Notes: generated by a model not told the origin, from the letters alone. A stretch of DNA of 64,000 nt from Excoecaria cochinchinensis (GCA_947683425.1 CANTUQ010000119.1:3934001-3998000); one strand, 5' to 3'; numbered from the stretch's first letter, positions 23,044 to 35,710 are shown. Numbers and translations are program-made.

Positions 23044-24300
23044 CTACTCTACTCCTGCTCTCACCAACTAGATGCCTAAGTCGATGGGTCCTATTATCTA
23101 CTGCAGGGCTAAGTACCCTTCTCTTACATGCACTTATGGAGGCAAGGGTGTAGTCTATGACCAGAGCAGTTCATTTTGCATACTCAAAGTTGTCTGGTTC
23201 CGGCGTAGAATCAGCGCATTGGTACTATCTACCCTCCGGTGCTCTTTCCGCTCGAGCACTTCAGTCGATTCATCCTGCTATCAACTGTGAGGCCAATTCT
23301 ATAGCACGCTCATGATAGGAATCAAACTCATACAACCACAATCTGAGACATAAGCACATGCCAACCGTACCTGGAACATCTTTCGCAACAACTCCAACTT
23401 TTCTCACAAAAAAAAAAGGGCCACTAGAGATAAAAACCGTGACTGGCGCTCTAAGAAAAAGTTAGGCCAAAGGGCAGGGTGAAAACCTGGGAACAAGCAG
23501 TCTTTCCTATAAAAAAAATAAATGAACAAAAGCCGCTGGATTGGGTTGGGTCCATATCAGGCAAAAAATAAGGCACAGGGTTGTGTGAAAATCCAAAAAG
23601 GACGCATTTTCCACTAAGAAAAGCTAGTGTGAAAACACATAAGGGGCACACTACCTTTAAAATAATGACTTCTGATACCTGGAGTGATAAGGTAGCATTA
23701 CTTAGGATGACCTCCCTTCGGGTAGAAAGTGCATAATACAGAGCATGAATCAAAATCATGGGGGAAAGATGTTGTACGGCTCATAGCAAAAGGGTGCATG
23801 CTTGTTGAGCGAGGGGTGAAGATGCACACCAGACGGTTCTCTCTGAAATGATTATGGGTCAGAATTTCTAAGCCAAGATGATACTCTTCTATATCACTAG
23901 GGGCATCAGACAGTATGAACAGTACCCTCAATGAGTCCCTTAACTACCTAGGATGTGGTCTATCTATTTTTGCATCTCACGTGCATTCCATGTTACAATC
24001 TTCCGCATATCTCTTTGTAGAACTTTACACGTGCATGGCATTTGACGATGCCCAACGTGCATTCACACATGCATGAACTTTATATATATCTTGCATAAGC
24101 AATTTTTCGCGCACATTTCGTGCACATAATCCCTGCGTACTTGCAACATATAATTCTCTGCACATGTCTAGCGTGCATAATACAAGCACTTATCACATGC
24201 ATTTAATCTTTTACACATATAGCCGTGTACACATAATTCTCACACATCAATCCCTAGCATGACTTGTGCGCATAGCTTTGCACATACATTTAACACACAT
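23044..24300 (+). other. Tat remnant, internal 3' region
   Basis: No intact gene. 23044-23450 is unrecognised. On the minus strand 23498-23690 matches the intron of the antisense gene in the intact Tat (42551-42713), including GTCATTATTTTAAAGGTAGTG and a run of T. The plus strand holds hairpin modules at 23582-23606 and 23625-23653. The minus strand of 23690-23940 has open reading but I cannot assign it. From 23960 to 24300 CGTGCAT/CACATGCA-like words recur. Confidence 0.6.
23582..23653 (+). other. Tat hairpin modules in the remnant
   Basis: TGTG...CGCA around TCC-AAAAA-GGA (23582-23606), and TAGTGTG/CACACTA (23625-23631 with 23647-23653), the second keeping the outer stem perfectly while the inner stem has decayed. 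Each has AAAA on the 5' side of the inner stem. Both are in the element sense direction. Confidence 0.6.
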
Positions 24301-24302
24301 TA

Positions 24303-25085
24303 TCTTTAATCCTTCTTCAAGGCATTCCCAGTCTCTTCGGAGCATTATCTTTAAGTCCTTTTTCAAGGCATTCCTAGTCTCTTCGGAGCATTATCTTTAA
24401 GTCCTTTCTCAAGGCATTCCCAGCCTCTTCGGAGCATTATCTTTAAGTCCTTTCTCAAGGCATTTTCAGTCTCTTTTAAGTCCTTTTTCAAGGCATTCTT
24501 AGTCTCTTCGGAGCATTATCTTTAAGTCCTTTCTCAAGGCATTCCCAGTCTCTTCGGATCATTATCTTTAAGTCCTTTCTCAAGGCATTCTCAGTCTCTT
24601 CGGAGCATTATCTTTAAGTCATTTTTCAAGGCATTTCTAGTCTCTTCGGAGTGTTATCTTTAAATTCTTTTTCAAGACATTCACAGTCTCTTCGGAGCAT
24701 TATCTTTAAGTCCTTTCTAAAGGCATTCTCAGTCTCTTCGGAGCATTATCTTTAAGTCCTTTTTCAAGGCATTCCCAGTCTCTTCGGAGCATTATCTTTA
24801 AGTCCTTTCTCAAGGCATTCCCAGTCTCTTCCGAGCATTATCTTTAAGTCCTTTCTCAAGGCATTCCCAGTCTCTTTGGAGCGTTATCTTTAAGTCCTTT
24901 TTTAAGGCATTTCCAGCCTCTTCGAAGCATTATCTTTAAGTCCTTTTTCAAGGCATTCTCAGTCTCTTCGGAGCACTAGCTTTAAGTCCTTCTTCAAGGC
25001 ATTCTCAGTCTCTTCAGAGCGTTATCATTTTAAAGTCCTTTTTTTAAGGCATTCTCAGTCTCTTCGGAGCATTATCCTTTGTAGC
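24303..25085 (+). repeat. Tandem array, 46-bp unit, about 17 copies
   Basis: The unit starts CATTATCTTTAAGTCCTTT and ends CTCTTCGGAG, with variation mainly in the middle CTCAAGGCATTCCCAG part. Some copies are truncated or have indels. It lies in the 3' region of the Tat remnant, about 300 bases before the right LTR. Confidence 0.95.
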
Positions 25086-25393
25086 ATTGAGCTTTTTCCA
25101 AAATATTCCAAATCCTTTCAATCCATGAGGATATCTGCACCGTACAGGTTAGATGCCACAACGAAAGAGGTTAGACACCGCATTAAGCTCAATTACAGAC
25201 CACATCAACAAGACTAGACACCACATAGGTTAGATGCCAAAGCAACAGGGGTTAACACATCGATGAACAGACGGTAACTACCCGCAACAACCTCGAAAGA
25301 CAACCGCCTCAAGTACGCGCTTCTTTCCTTTCTTTTTTGAATTTTGGCTCACCTAAGTGTTTAAGCACTAGCTTCTCCAAAATTGGAGGCAAC
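25086..25393 (+). other. PPT region of the Tat remnant
   Basis: Words of the GGTTAGATGCCA/TTAGACACC type recur at 25147, 25171, 25214 and 25228. The tract CAAAATTGGAGGCAAC (25378-25393) directly before the LTR is the probable PPT. Confidence 0.6.
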
Positions 25394-25497
25394 TTTAGAC
25401 ACCGAGTCCTGAGTCAAGGGTAACATCTAAAAATGGCAATTTTGGCTCTCCATGCTCCTTGATAATTTCTCCGAGAAAATATATATAAAAACTTAAA

Positions 25498-25552
<55 letters not shown>

Positions 25553-26419
25553 ATTAAAAATTAATTAATTAGTTAATGTATTAATAGGATAATTAAAATT
25601 AAAAAAAGAAAAAAAAAGGAAAATATGGAGTATTTAATTAATGGAGTGTTTAATTAATTAAATGTGTGTGATAATTTAAGTAAATTAAAATAAAATTAAA
25701 AAGTAAAAATAATAAATAAAATATGGAGGAATTAACCTAATTTTGGGGTATAAAAAAAGAAGAGATGGAGCAAGGAAAGGGGGTCTCGGCTGGGCAAAGA
25801 AAAAAGAAAGAAAAATAAAAAGAAAGAGAGAACAGAGTAAGGGAGCCAGGAACCAAAGAAAGAAAAGAAAAATAAAAAGAAGAAGAGGGACAGTGACCAA
25901 GAAGAAAAAGAAAAGGAAGAAAAGGAAACCAAAAGAAAAATAAAAGGAAAAGGAAGAGTTGAAGCCAAAGAGAGAAAGAAAACCAAGAAACCAAAGGAAC
26001 AAACCAAAATCAAAGAATAAAAGGGAAACAGACCAGCCAATGGAAAAATGCAAGGGATGCCGAAAAGGAGAAAGAAGAAAAGAGGGGAAGAAGGCGGGGG
26101 TGCCGCCGGCCAGCCACGGCGCTGGGCCGTCGCACGCGCCCCACCGAAGGAACGGGGAGGCTCGGACGCACCGACCGATGGCCATCAGGGTCCCCCACTC
26201 GCCGGCAGCAGCGAGAACGGAGGGGGTGAACCACGCGGCTTCCAGCTCGTTTTTCGACGAAACAGCAGCGCCGTCTAGCGTGTGACCGGCGGCATCGGGT
26301 TTCGGGAGTTCTGATCTACCTTGCGGCGGCGGAGGTGTCGTCAACGGCTGTTCCGGTGAGGCTCCGGCAAGGGAAATCCGGTAACCCCTTTATTTTATTC
26401 AATTTTCATTTATTTTATA

Positions 26420-26457
<38 letters not shown>

Positions 26458-26462
26458 TTATG

Positions 26463-26502
<40 letters not shown>

Positions 26503-26527
26503 GCATTTATTATTATTATTATATTAC

Positions 26528-26573
<46 letters not shown>

Positions 26574-26635
26574 ATACTTGTCATTATTGTTATATTGTTA
26601 TTATTGTGGGTATTATTTGTTTTATGTCCATTTTA

Positions 26636-26732
<97 letters not shown>

Positions 26733-28062
26733 TATGTTATTATTTTTTATTGTTATAATTAATATTATCATGGTTATTATTGTTGTTCATGTTATTATTC
26801 ATTAATATTGCTATTTGTTTTATTATCATTATTTTTATCATTATTGTTATCATTATTATTCTTATTATTTTATGTTATTGTTGTTGCTCATGTTATCATT
26901 ATTATATTGCATAATTACTATTATTGCTAATTATTATTATTGATATTATTATTTGTTTTATTATTATTATTATCATTATTATTTTTGTTTTGTGATATTA
27001 CTATTATTGGCATCATTATTTTTATTATCATTGATTATCATAATTATCATTTGTGTTCTATATTCATTAATTGTATCAATTTATTTTACCTTCATTATGC
27101 CAAATTAATTCTCAATTTATTTAATTCAATTAATTATTTGTTTATTTATCACTTAGTTTAATTTAACCCTTTATTAACCAATTTTATTTTCTGCCTTGAC
27201 CGCAATGCGAGGGGCATGTGGCTCACCCATGGAGTTAGGCGAAGCACGGTCGAGATGAGTAGTTTAGGATTTATTTTTTATTCTAATATGTATTTATTAT
27301 TTTATTTTCTTTCATTTGTTTGGGGCATGTAATAATAAAAGATTTTCGACCGCGTTTAAAAAGAACTACCACACAAATGTTTTCTACTAAATTGAGAATT
27401 ATTTAATAAAATTGGACTAATGTCCTCGTTTTATTCCAAAAACGAAATGTTTATGTTTTCATTAAAACAAGATCACTTCGTCCCTTTTTTATAAAGTCGA
27501 TTTGAGAACTCTGTACTTTTTTGTAAAATAAGTAGTTAGGAACCAATGTTCTCCTCTAAATGAATGCCCCATTTTATGTATGTATTTTTATTATGTCTAT
27601 ATTATGCACTATTATGAATTTCGCATTTATTTTTGGTTAATAGTAATCATATTTTATTTATTGCTTTATTTACTGCTTTTTATGTTCTTGTAATGCGCTT
27701 TAATTTATTTGCATGAATCGTGTGAGAAGAGAGATAAAATAATTGAGCATAAAAATTCATTCACATAATATTAACCAAAGGTATGAATAAGGGTGACGTC
27801 CCGAACTCTCTCTGGTTTTGGCCTCATAAGGTTAGAATTCATTTTTCAATGTTTTATTGGATGGCAACTCCGTGTACCTGCCTTATGATACCCAATAGAC
27901 GCTCTCGTAAGATGATTGCCAATAATGGAATAGGGGTGAATCCCTGTCCATTGCGAAGCGATCGACTTTCATGAGTTTTAACGAACCTCCATCCGATCTC
28001 GGGTCCTAAAAGTGGACTCCCAAGGGCCACTCGGATGCCGAGCGGGGTTCGGGCGCGTCACA
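25394..28062 (+). repeat. Right LTR of the Tat remnant
   Basis: 2,669 bases from TTTAGACACCGAGTCC (expected TG start changed) to GGCGCGTCACA. It includes an AT run (25500-25545), a purine-rich stretch, a GC-rich block at 26080-26390, an extreme TTA-repeat region at 26400-27000, and a U5 containing TGGCAACTCC at 27862-27871. Its end text matches the start of the solo LTR 55626-57929 on the opposite strand. Long open frames across the purine-rich and TTA parts are composition artefacts. Confidence 0.75.
26405..26760. repeat. TTA trinucleotide microsatellite
   Basis: Long runs of TTA/ATT with a few interruptions; degenerate TTA-rich text continues to about 27060. It lies inside an LTR. Confidence 0.95.
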
Positions 28063-28423
28063 CTAGGGTTTGACTAAGGTTTGATTAAATTTTTGGAAAA
28101 TGATTTTGAGTTCTAAAGGGTGTAATGTGGGAAGTGTACAAGTTTGAAATAATATTTAGTAATTTTTGATAGCTTCAGAATGGTGTTTTATGGCAGAAGT
28201 GAACTGAATCGAACCAGACAAATTTTAGTGAACCGGGACCCAAATAGACTCTGATTGAGTTAAAATTTTCCAAAGAGGATATATTTGATGTTTTAAGAAT
28301 AATGAAATTGGTTGGGAGTGAAAATAAGTTGAATAACTCATAGATGACTTGAAACAGTGAGAAATTACCGAAAAACTGAAATTTTAGTTCAAACAGATTG
28401 GATCGGTTCGGTTCAATTTTAGC

Positions 28424-28433
28424 CTATATAAGG
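28424..28433 (+). promoter_or_regulatory. TATA box of the Tekay solo LTR
   Basis: CTATATAAGG, followed by a pyrimidine-rich leader (28460-28570). Equivalent boxes are at 4694-4702 and 59225-59233. Confidence 0.65.
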
Positions 28434-30748
28434 AAGTGAAGAGGCTGGATTTCTCTAGATTTATCCAGCCTCTACCGCCCTCCCTTCTCTCCCTCTTGGC
28501 CGAATATAACTTCATGGTTTCTTCTCCATTTTTCTTCATCTTTCTTCTAATTTCTTCCCAAATCTTACCCTCCATAGCAAAGTTCAACTCCTCTATAACA
28601 TGGTGATGGTGATTTGAATCCATTTGGTGGGCTAGAAGTGGGAAAAATCAATAGATAAAGGTTATGTCTCAAAAATGAGGTATGTAATTTAGGGTTCTAT
28701 AATTTTATTTAAAGGTTCCTATGGGGGTTTTCATGTGTGTAAAGTGTATTTATGAAGTTATTTTGTAAAAAGGAAGCATGGATTTGATGTTATGGTGTTG
28801 TTTGAATTCAGCCACATTAGGAAATTATAAGGGAAAGGATGTTTCAAAGGAGTAAGGCTATGGAAAGGAAGCCTAAGGAGTGGAGAGCAAGAATCTAAGG
28901 TAAGTGGATACAATATCCTTCTTTTTCCATTGATTATATATGTGTTTTAAGTTATGTCTAAGTGTGAACATGTGATTTAGGCATGAATAATTAAATCTAA
29001 CTTGATAATCATGTTTAGTGGACTTAAATAATTGTATAAATATGCTTAGATTAAATTAAAACACCATGGTATGAAATCCCACATGTAGGCCGAATGAAAA
29101 CTTAAGGAAAATATAATGTATATATGGCTTTTATGGCTTATAAATGATGGATATAATGTGTGTAACTTGTGTAATGTATGGTAGATTATTTAAAAGATTG
29201 AAAAACAATCATGGTAAAATATTATAGGTTTGGCCAAATAAAGGATATAATGAGGTATGTTGTGTAATAAGGCATATAAAGGGTATTTATGGTATATATA
29301 ACATGTAATCTAGATGATTGAGTGGTTAAATGAAATTAAAGTGGACTTATGAGAAATCAATATCTTGGCCGAATTGAATAATGGGTATATAATGTATGAT
29401 TAGTGGTAAATGTGGCACATAAATAGTGTTTATGATGGGTTTAACATGTAAAGAGTATAATTGAGTGGTTAAATGGAATTAAAGTGAACTTAATGAAAAA
29501 TTAGTATAATGGCTGAATTGATCATGATGGATTTTTATGGTGTGATTTGATATCTAATGACATATAATGGTATAAAATGAATGAACAGTGACAAGTGAGT
29601 GTGTATGAAAAATTACAAGTGAATATGAGATGTTGACCGAAATATATATGTTGATATAATGTGATTTTTATATAAATTTTGATGAGATATTGCCCTTACT
29701 AATCTGTAAGTAAATCTAGCTCAGGATATCTATGGCTAGCCATAGGCACATCAGTGTATGCCGCAGTTGTAACACCCCGTTATCCCCGTTGGAAGGATAC
29801 TGGAGCGCTACGCACACAAATATATTTACATACTCAAGCATGCTAGAAACAATTACATATAACTATAATAAAGATACCAAATCCTTATATAAATAATCAT
29901 ATAGTTTTACAAAGAGGGATTTGTAAACATTAAACATATATATATATAAAATTATCCTTTACAAAATTACATTTTCCAAAATCAGTTCCCATATACAAAA
30001 ATACAGCGGAAGACAAAATAACTCCAACTAAAGACTTCTAGTGGCCGACCTGCAGATGTCTGACTCCAAAAAGAACCTGCCACCTACACGGGAAAAGAGC
30101 CCATGCTAAGCGATAACACTTAGTGGGGAGGAACAACACAAACATATACATGCATATATAACAACTACTATAACAACTCATGACTCATATGGCAATAAAA
30201 CATGTAAGCAATATTCCATTTATAATCACACGAAACATCAATCCTATTGATAAACATGGCATAATATCATCACTTATACCTCATAGGTATTCTTATAATA
30301 TAAAACAAGTAATTAATCGAATCATATTTAACTTCAAGTATTGCAACATAACCAATCATATTTCATATACATAGCCATGCAATGTCCAATTCACATTACT
30401 ATAAATGCAAAGGAGTCGCATGATATAAGCATTTTATTACGTATAGTTTAATATAAACACTACACATCCCAAGCATATAGGTTTACGTATCGCAATGCCA
30501 ACCATGAATTCATACACATTTATCATATAACATATCATTGATCATCGTATTCATATACAACACATATTAACATATAAGCCTGATATTCATTAACTACTGG
30601 ATACAGGAATTTGATACTGATAGGACACAGTATCCAAGCATATGGAGACATGGGTCTCGAACATCTTATGTGACCCAAACGGGGCCAAATCAAAGACCCA
30701 AACGAGGCCTGCATATGGTAGCTACACTCACACATATTACTCAACCCT

Positions 30749-30764
30749 AGATAAGCGCTTATCT
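30749..30764. repeat. Perfect 16-bp palindrome AGATAAGCGCTTATCT
   Basis: Followed by TATCC. It occupies the position of TTAAGCATGCTTAA and TTAGGCATGCCTAA in the sister LTRs. Confidence 0.6.
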
Positions 30765-31189
30765 TATCCACTAACTATGACTGATTAGGCTTAAAATTTA
30801 ATACAACAATATACACACAACTCATTGTCATATAGTAGTGTATACTACCAATGAAATCATATAACTTATGCATACATGCGATCCTAAACTCATTCACATA
30901 CAACACTTTATATATATATGATTGCACACTAACTTGTACATATTATTACATATTAGCACACACATGTTTATATGCATTTGCATACATAGTTAATCATGCT
31001 TAAGTTACCCATAGCTTTATATGATTCATCATGCATTGGATAGACCTTGGGACACTCCTGTATATTACGGGGTCAATTCTGGAAAGAAAACACATAAAAG
31101 TATACAAATATGTTGAGGGGAAAGGTAGGGAATTGATCCACAACAACCATTAGCTCAAAAAGAATTAGAAAACTCCTTATGTGAATTGT

Positions 31190-31228
31190 TCTGTCGCGAG
31201 GTCGCAACTCTGTTGCGCTCACGACAGT
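31190..31228. repeat. Decayed CGCG inverted repeat
   Basis: TCTGTCGCGAGG with a mutated partner containing ACGACAG. About 1.25 kb from the LTR 5' end, matching the array position in the other copies. Confidence 0.6.
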
Positions 31229-34200
31229 AGCTCCCCACAGGAGCTTTACGAGACTGCTTTTCACTCTAAAATTGTATTGCCTGAACTGACCTCTAGACCT
31301 CATTTTTAGACAAAGTGTAATTCTTAACAATTGTTCCCTAGGATGTTACGCTTCCAATGGAACAAGTTCTAGGTCGTTTGGACTCCTAAATAAATAGATA
31401 TGAATCAAACACTACGGACTGTTCCAATGTGCCAACCTGGGTAGAGACACGTCAGGTTTTTGCCATTTTTAAGCCTCTTAATGACAGAATTAATTTATGG
31501 TCACTTTTAGACTTTTAAAGGTACGTTAGTCGTGGTTCAAATGGCGCAATAAACACTCAAATGGGAGTTTTCAAACTCTAGCTATGATCAAAATAATACA
31601 TAGAGGTCTGGTAAGACACAAACTGAATTCTCCCTAAACTAGGGTATATACTCAAATTGTAAGCTCAATAATCATTCAATCAGCAATTTCAACACAAGTC
31701 AATTAAATATCTCAATTACATCATCTATCAATATTCATATACACTAAGCTATTTTACTCATGCATTTTCATATACCATAAATACACAAATAATTTTAATA
31801 TTTAACTCAAAAACAGGATCCAAAATGAGATGGATAAAACACTCCAAATAAACTCCCAAACCTGATGCCAAAACTCCTTCTACTTCAAAATCCAATCTTT
31901 TTTTCCCTTTGTCCTTCTTTCTCTCTTCAATCACTTGAATAAAATAACCAAATAAAACCCATATCAACCCATGCAAAACTGTTGAACAACTAAATATAAA
32001 CCCAGAAGAAGATAAAGATGAAGAACCCAAATACAACAACTTACCTTAGAAACTCAGCTCTTAAACTCTTAAAACACAACTCAAACTTAGAGGAATCAAT
32101 AAAAGCAAAAACTAGAGAGCAGCTGAAGAAATGAAGAGAAGTAAGAGGGAGAAATGAGACAGGTAAGAAAGGAAGAATTCTGTCTCTTCCCTCTCTCTTC
32201 CTTTTAAATCCTCAATATGAACACACTCACTTATCCATATGGCACATATGCATTAGACCCCTTATTCCACTAGCTACACTTTTACCATCTGCTCCATACA
32301 CAACTCTTTAAGTCCTCACTTAATTACCAAATGGTCACTAATAAAAATTCTTCTCTCAAAACTTTAATTAACTTTTCAATTAAGCCCTTAATTCTCTTGC
32401 ATAAATTACCAAAATACCCTTAATGTCTAATTAATCTTGCTATTTCCAACTAGGCCATTTTTGGGATGTGACAGCAGTAGCAAATCATGGCTACTTGCAA
32501 TTATAGACCAATTATGGCCTATTTATAAGTGTAAGTGTAGTGTCGTCGGAGTGTAATTTGACCCCCTAGTGGTCACTCCGACACTAGCGAAGTGTAATTT
32601 GGCCCCCTAGTGGCCACTTCAGTAGGTTAGGGCTATAGAGCCCAGTCCTACATATCCAGTCTAGTGATAATTACTGGGTGTTACTAGGGGCAAAAGTTAA
32701 AAGAAATTGATTAAATGGAGATTTATTGCAAAATATGGTGGAAAAGTGTAAAGAAAGAATTAATTGAATGATTAAATGGATACACATGTAAGTAAGTGAT
32801 AAGGATAAAGATATAGTAATGATTAAGTGATAAAGGTAAAGATATAATAATGATAGTAATAAGGATAGAGAAAAGATAACATAAGATAAGGATTGAAAAA
32901 GACATTTGACTTAGAAAAAGGTACTTTAAGGGCAATATGGTAATTTAATAAAAGTTAGGGGCATGATGGTAAATATGTGATAAAATTTATTAAAATAGTG
33001 ATAAATAAGAAAAATGAGTGAAAATGGGACTAAAGTGAAAGAAAAAGAAAGTTTAGGGCTAAAATGGTAATTTTACACCTAATAGATAAGTATGGAGTAA
33101 GTTAGGTAAAAAGTGTAATTATAAGGGTAATTTGGTAATTTTGATAAAATATGAGGTTAAAATGGTAATTTAGTGTAAAAGTGGTAAATTAGGGACCTAA
33201 ATGTAATTTGATAAATTAATAAGATCAAAAGTGGAATTTAAGTGTAAAAAGGGTAAATTGATAATTAAAAGAAATAAGAAAGGGTAAAAATGGAAAATGA
33301 GAATAAGTGAGTTCAAAAGTGTAAATCAAGTGTATGTAAGGGCATTATGGTAATTAAGTGAAAAATGAGGACATGTATGGAATTATTGAAAAGAAGAGAC
33401 ATAGATGGAATTGCTGAAAAAGAGGGGACGTAGATGGAATTAATGAAAAGTTAAGGACATAATTGGAAATTAAAGAAAAAGAATAAGGACTTAAATGTAA
33501 ATAATGAAATAGTAAGTTTAATTAAAGGATTAAAATGTAAATAGTGAATAATATAATTTATTGAGTGATTATGTAATTAAATTCATGAAATTATTGGCTA
33601 AAATAAATGTTGATTTAATAAGAAAATAATTATAATTATAATAGTAAATTAAAAAGTGACATTAAGATTAATTAGGGATATAATTGTAATTATAGTAAAT
33701 TGAAGTGATAAAATTGGAAAGTAAGAGTTAAGCAAGGACTAAAGTATAAATTGAATTTGAATGTTATGCATTTGATTGATATATTTATACATAATGATTA
33801 TAAATGTGTGTGAAATTTAATTATGTTTGAAATAATGATATAATTATAGATAAGTGGTAATAAAAGATAAAAAGGGTAAAACGGTATTACTGTAAATAAG
33901 TAAATAAGTAGAAATTTAATTGTAATTGACTATAATAAGATAAAGTTTAGACTTAAATGTAAGAAATGGGGAAATTGACTAATAGTGAAGTGAAGAAAAT
34001 ATTGATTTGATTATACATAGGTCAATAAGCGAATGACACATAAATAAATAAACTAGCAATGTAAATAGTAATGATAATATTAATAAAAGTGCAATAGAAA
34101 GATAATTTGTATCTGTGGTAATATAGAGGGGCCTTAACGAATTAAACTATAGTACAAGACTATCGAATGAAAGACTATAAAGGATTGATGAAATTAATTG

Positions 34201-34549
34201 TGTGAATTGTTAAGTTAGAATATTAAAAATGCTTAGCTAAGTATAATGGGGAAATAATAAGTGTTAGGGTAATAATGATAAATCGTAGTGTGATTAATAT
34301 GAAAGTGATAGTGAAATTGACAATAACATAAATAGTGTTTAATGTAATTATAAATAGTAAATAAGGTAAATATAATGATAATTGATAGCAGTGATAGTGA
34401 TAAAAGAAAGATAGTGAGTGCCATATAAGTACATTATAAACTGTCTAAAAGACTTAGAAATAAATATTTCCATAATCTGAATAAAGGTAAATAATTACGT
34501 GTGCATATATATGAGATTAGTATGGAAAACTTAGGATATGTATCCACCA

Positions 34550-34569
34550 CTGGGCATTTTAATGCTTAG
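34550..34569 (+). other. Conserved LTR stem-loop of the Tekay solo LTR
   Basis: CTGGGCATTTTAATGCTTAG, nine pairs (two G-U) and a 2-nt loop, preceded by CCAC. A second hairpin GCGCATA/TATGCGC follows immediately, as in the dual hairpins of family A. Confidence 0.65.
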
Positions 34570-34877
34570 CGCATAGAATGTTATGCGCCCAGGTTATGAT
34601 AGTTTAGATGTGGCCGAAGGCGTAGTTATGATAGAAGAAATGATCGATAGCAAGGTTTGGCATACCATGTATACGATCACAGTTGGGAGAAGCAATGGTT
34701 TGGGTATGTGATTTGTATGTTAGTGTACTGTTAAGTTTTTGTATATGTGTATGTTTGTGTTTATTATTGATGTAAAAAAAATAATTTCTACAGAATTATT
34801 GAGTGCTTTGTAATGGCTGTCAGTACAGTGCTGTGACATTTGGTATCCGTGTCATTTACGGGTCCAAGGGTGTTACA

Positions 34878-35710
34878 AAGTCATGGTCATAACAAGGCAA
34901 CAATAAATAGTGGGGTTTGCATATAAGGGGAATTGATGGATTATTATGGGCAAATTATTGAGATACTTGAAGTTGATTACGTTGCATTGCTAATAAAACA
35001 CTGTGTCATATTTAAGTGTGAATGGTTTGATCCAACTATTAATGTTGGGACAAAACTGTATAGTAGATACAATTTAGTTGATATCAACCAGCGGAGAAGA
35101 TTTAGTAATTTTACAGCTTTTGTGTTGGCAATGCAAGTAATCGAGGTGTATTATGTCCCTTATCCTATCTTAAAAGAATCGGATTGGTTGTCAGATTGCA
35201 AATTAAAACCTAGAGGCATTTTAGGTAAGAAAGCCACCGGACAAAGTGAATGATATGAAAATATTGATCCATTTCAAGAGGAATAACCGGAAGTTCATGA
35301 AATAAATGAAACTCTGATTTGTGTCGATATGAACCTATGAACAATGCAGACAATGAATATGTTGACATTTCATGTTAAGATGATGAGGAATCTTTGTTGG
35401 ACGAGGGATCTAATGATGAGGCTGAATTTGATTCTTATTCTTCAAAAAATGAAGACGATTGTGATTACGATTTACAGCGGAGTGATGATAGCAACTAATT
35501 TGTTTAACTAATTTTATATCAAGTGAGAAAAGTTATTATTGCATTAACAACATATTTTTTTATTTGATATGTTTTTTATGCAAATGAAATTTCTATTAGT
35601 TGACTAATCGATTTTTTATAATGTCAGGTTTAAAAAATGCATAAGAGAAAGAAGAGTAATATGCTTCCTCCATGGCTCAAGTTGCTACCTGGTAAGACTA
35701 TAGGTGAGGC
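34878..35710 (+). pseudogene. CACTA TNP2-like transposase, fragment 3 (DUF4216-like) and start of a second exon or gene
   Basis: HGHNKATINSGV then MDYYGQIIEILEVDYVALL, IFKCEWFDP and VIEVYYVPYP (34936-35200) match the DUF4216-like region that closes TNP2 proteins. Reading continues with stops into an acidic C-terminus near 35400-35500. A new open stretch at 35637-35710 (basic, MHKRKKSNMLPPWLKLLPGK) follows a splice-acceptor-like TGTCAG and may belong to a second CACTA gene or a 3' exon. It is interrupted at 35711 by the Tat element; 55581 carries the continuation. Confidence 0.8.

Larger units (their letters stand above)
29768..32473 (-). mobile_element. Solo LTR, family A copy 4
   Basis: 2,706 bases, TGTAACACCCCGTTATCC to TTTGGGATGTGACA, with a perfect GCAGT duplication (29763-29767, 32474-32478). 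The sense strand is minus. It contains the CTAAGCG stem-loop at 30106-30123 (with a G-U pair in the sense RNA), hairpins near 30615-30720 (GATACTG/CAGTATC; GAGAC/GTCTC), the palindrome AGATAAGCGCTTATCT at 30749-30764, and a decayed CGCG repeat at 31190-31228. No coding sequence. Confidence 0.9.

Noticed and set aside
23072..23290. Small ORF after the Athila element
   Set aside because: Seventy-two codons with no recognised motif, in decayed Tat sequence. Not supported as a gene.
24303..25085. CRISPR-like direct repeats
   Set aside because: Units are directly adjacent with no unique spacers, in plant retrotransposon DNA.
25685..26344. 219-codon open frame on the minus strand
   Set aside because: It crosses a purine-rich LTR tract and a GC-rich block. 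The product is low complexity and no family is recognised.
26335..26805. Poly-isoleucine and poly-leucine open frames
   Set aside because: They are translations of the TTA microsatellite.
34936..35253. A host gene downstream of the Tekay LTR
   Set aside because: The segment matches the DUF4216-like end of CACTA transposases and continues the fragments at 5394 and 10702.
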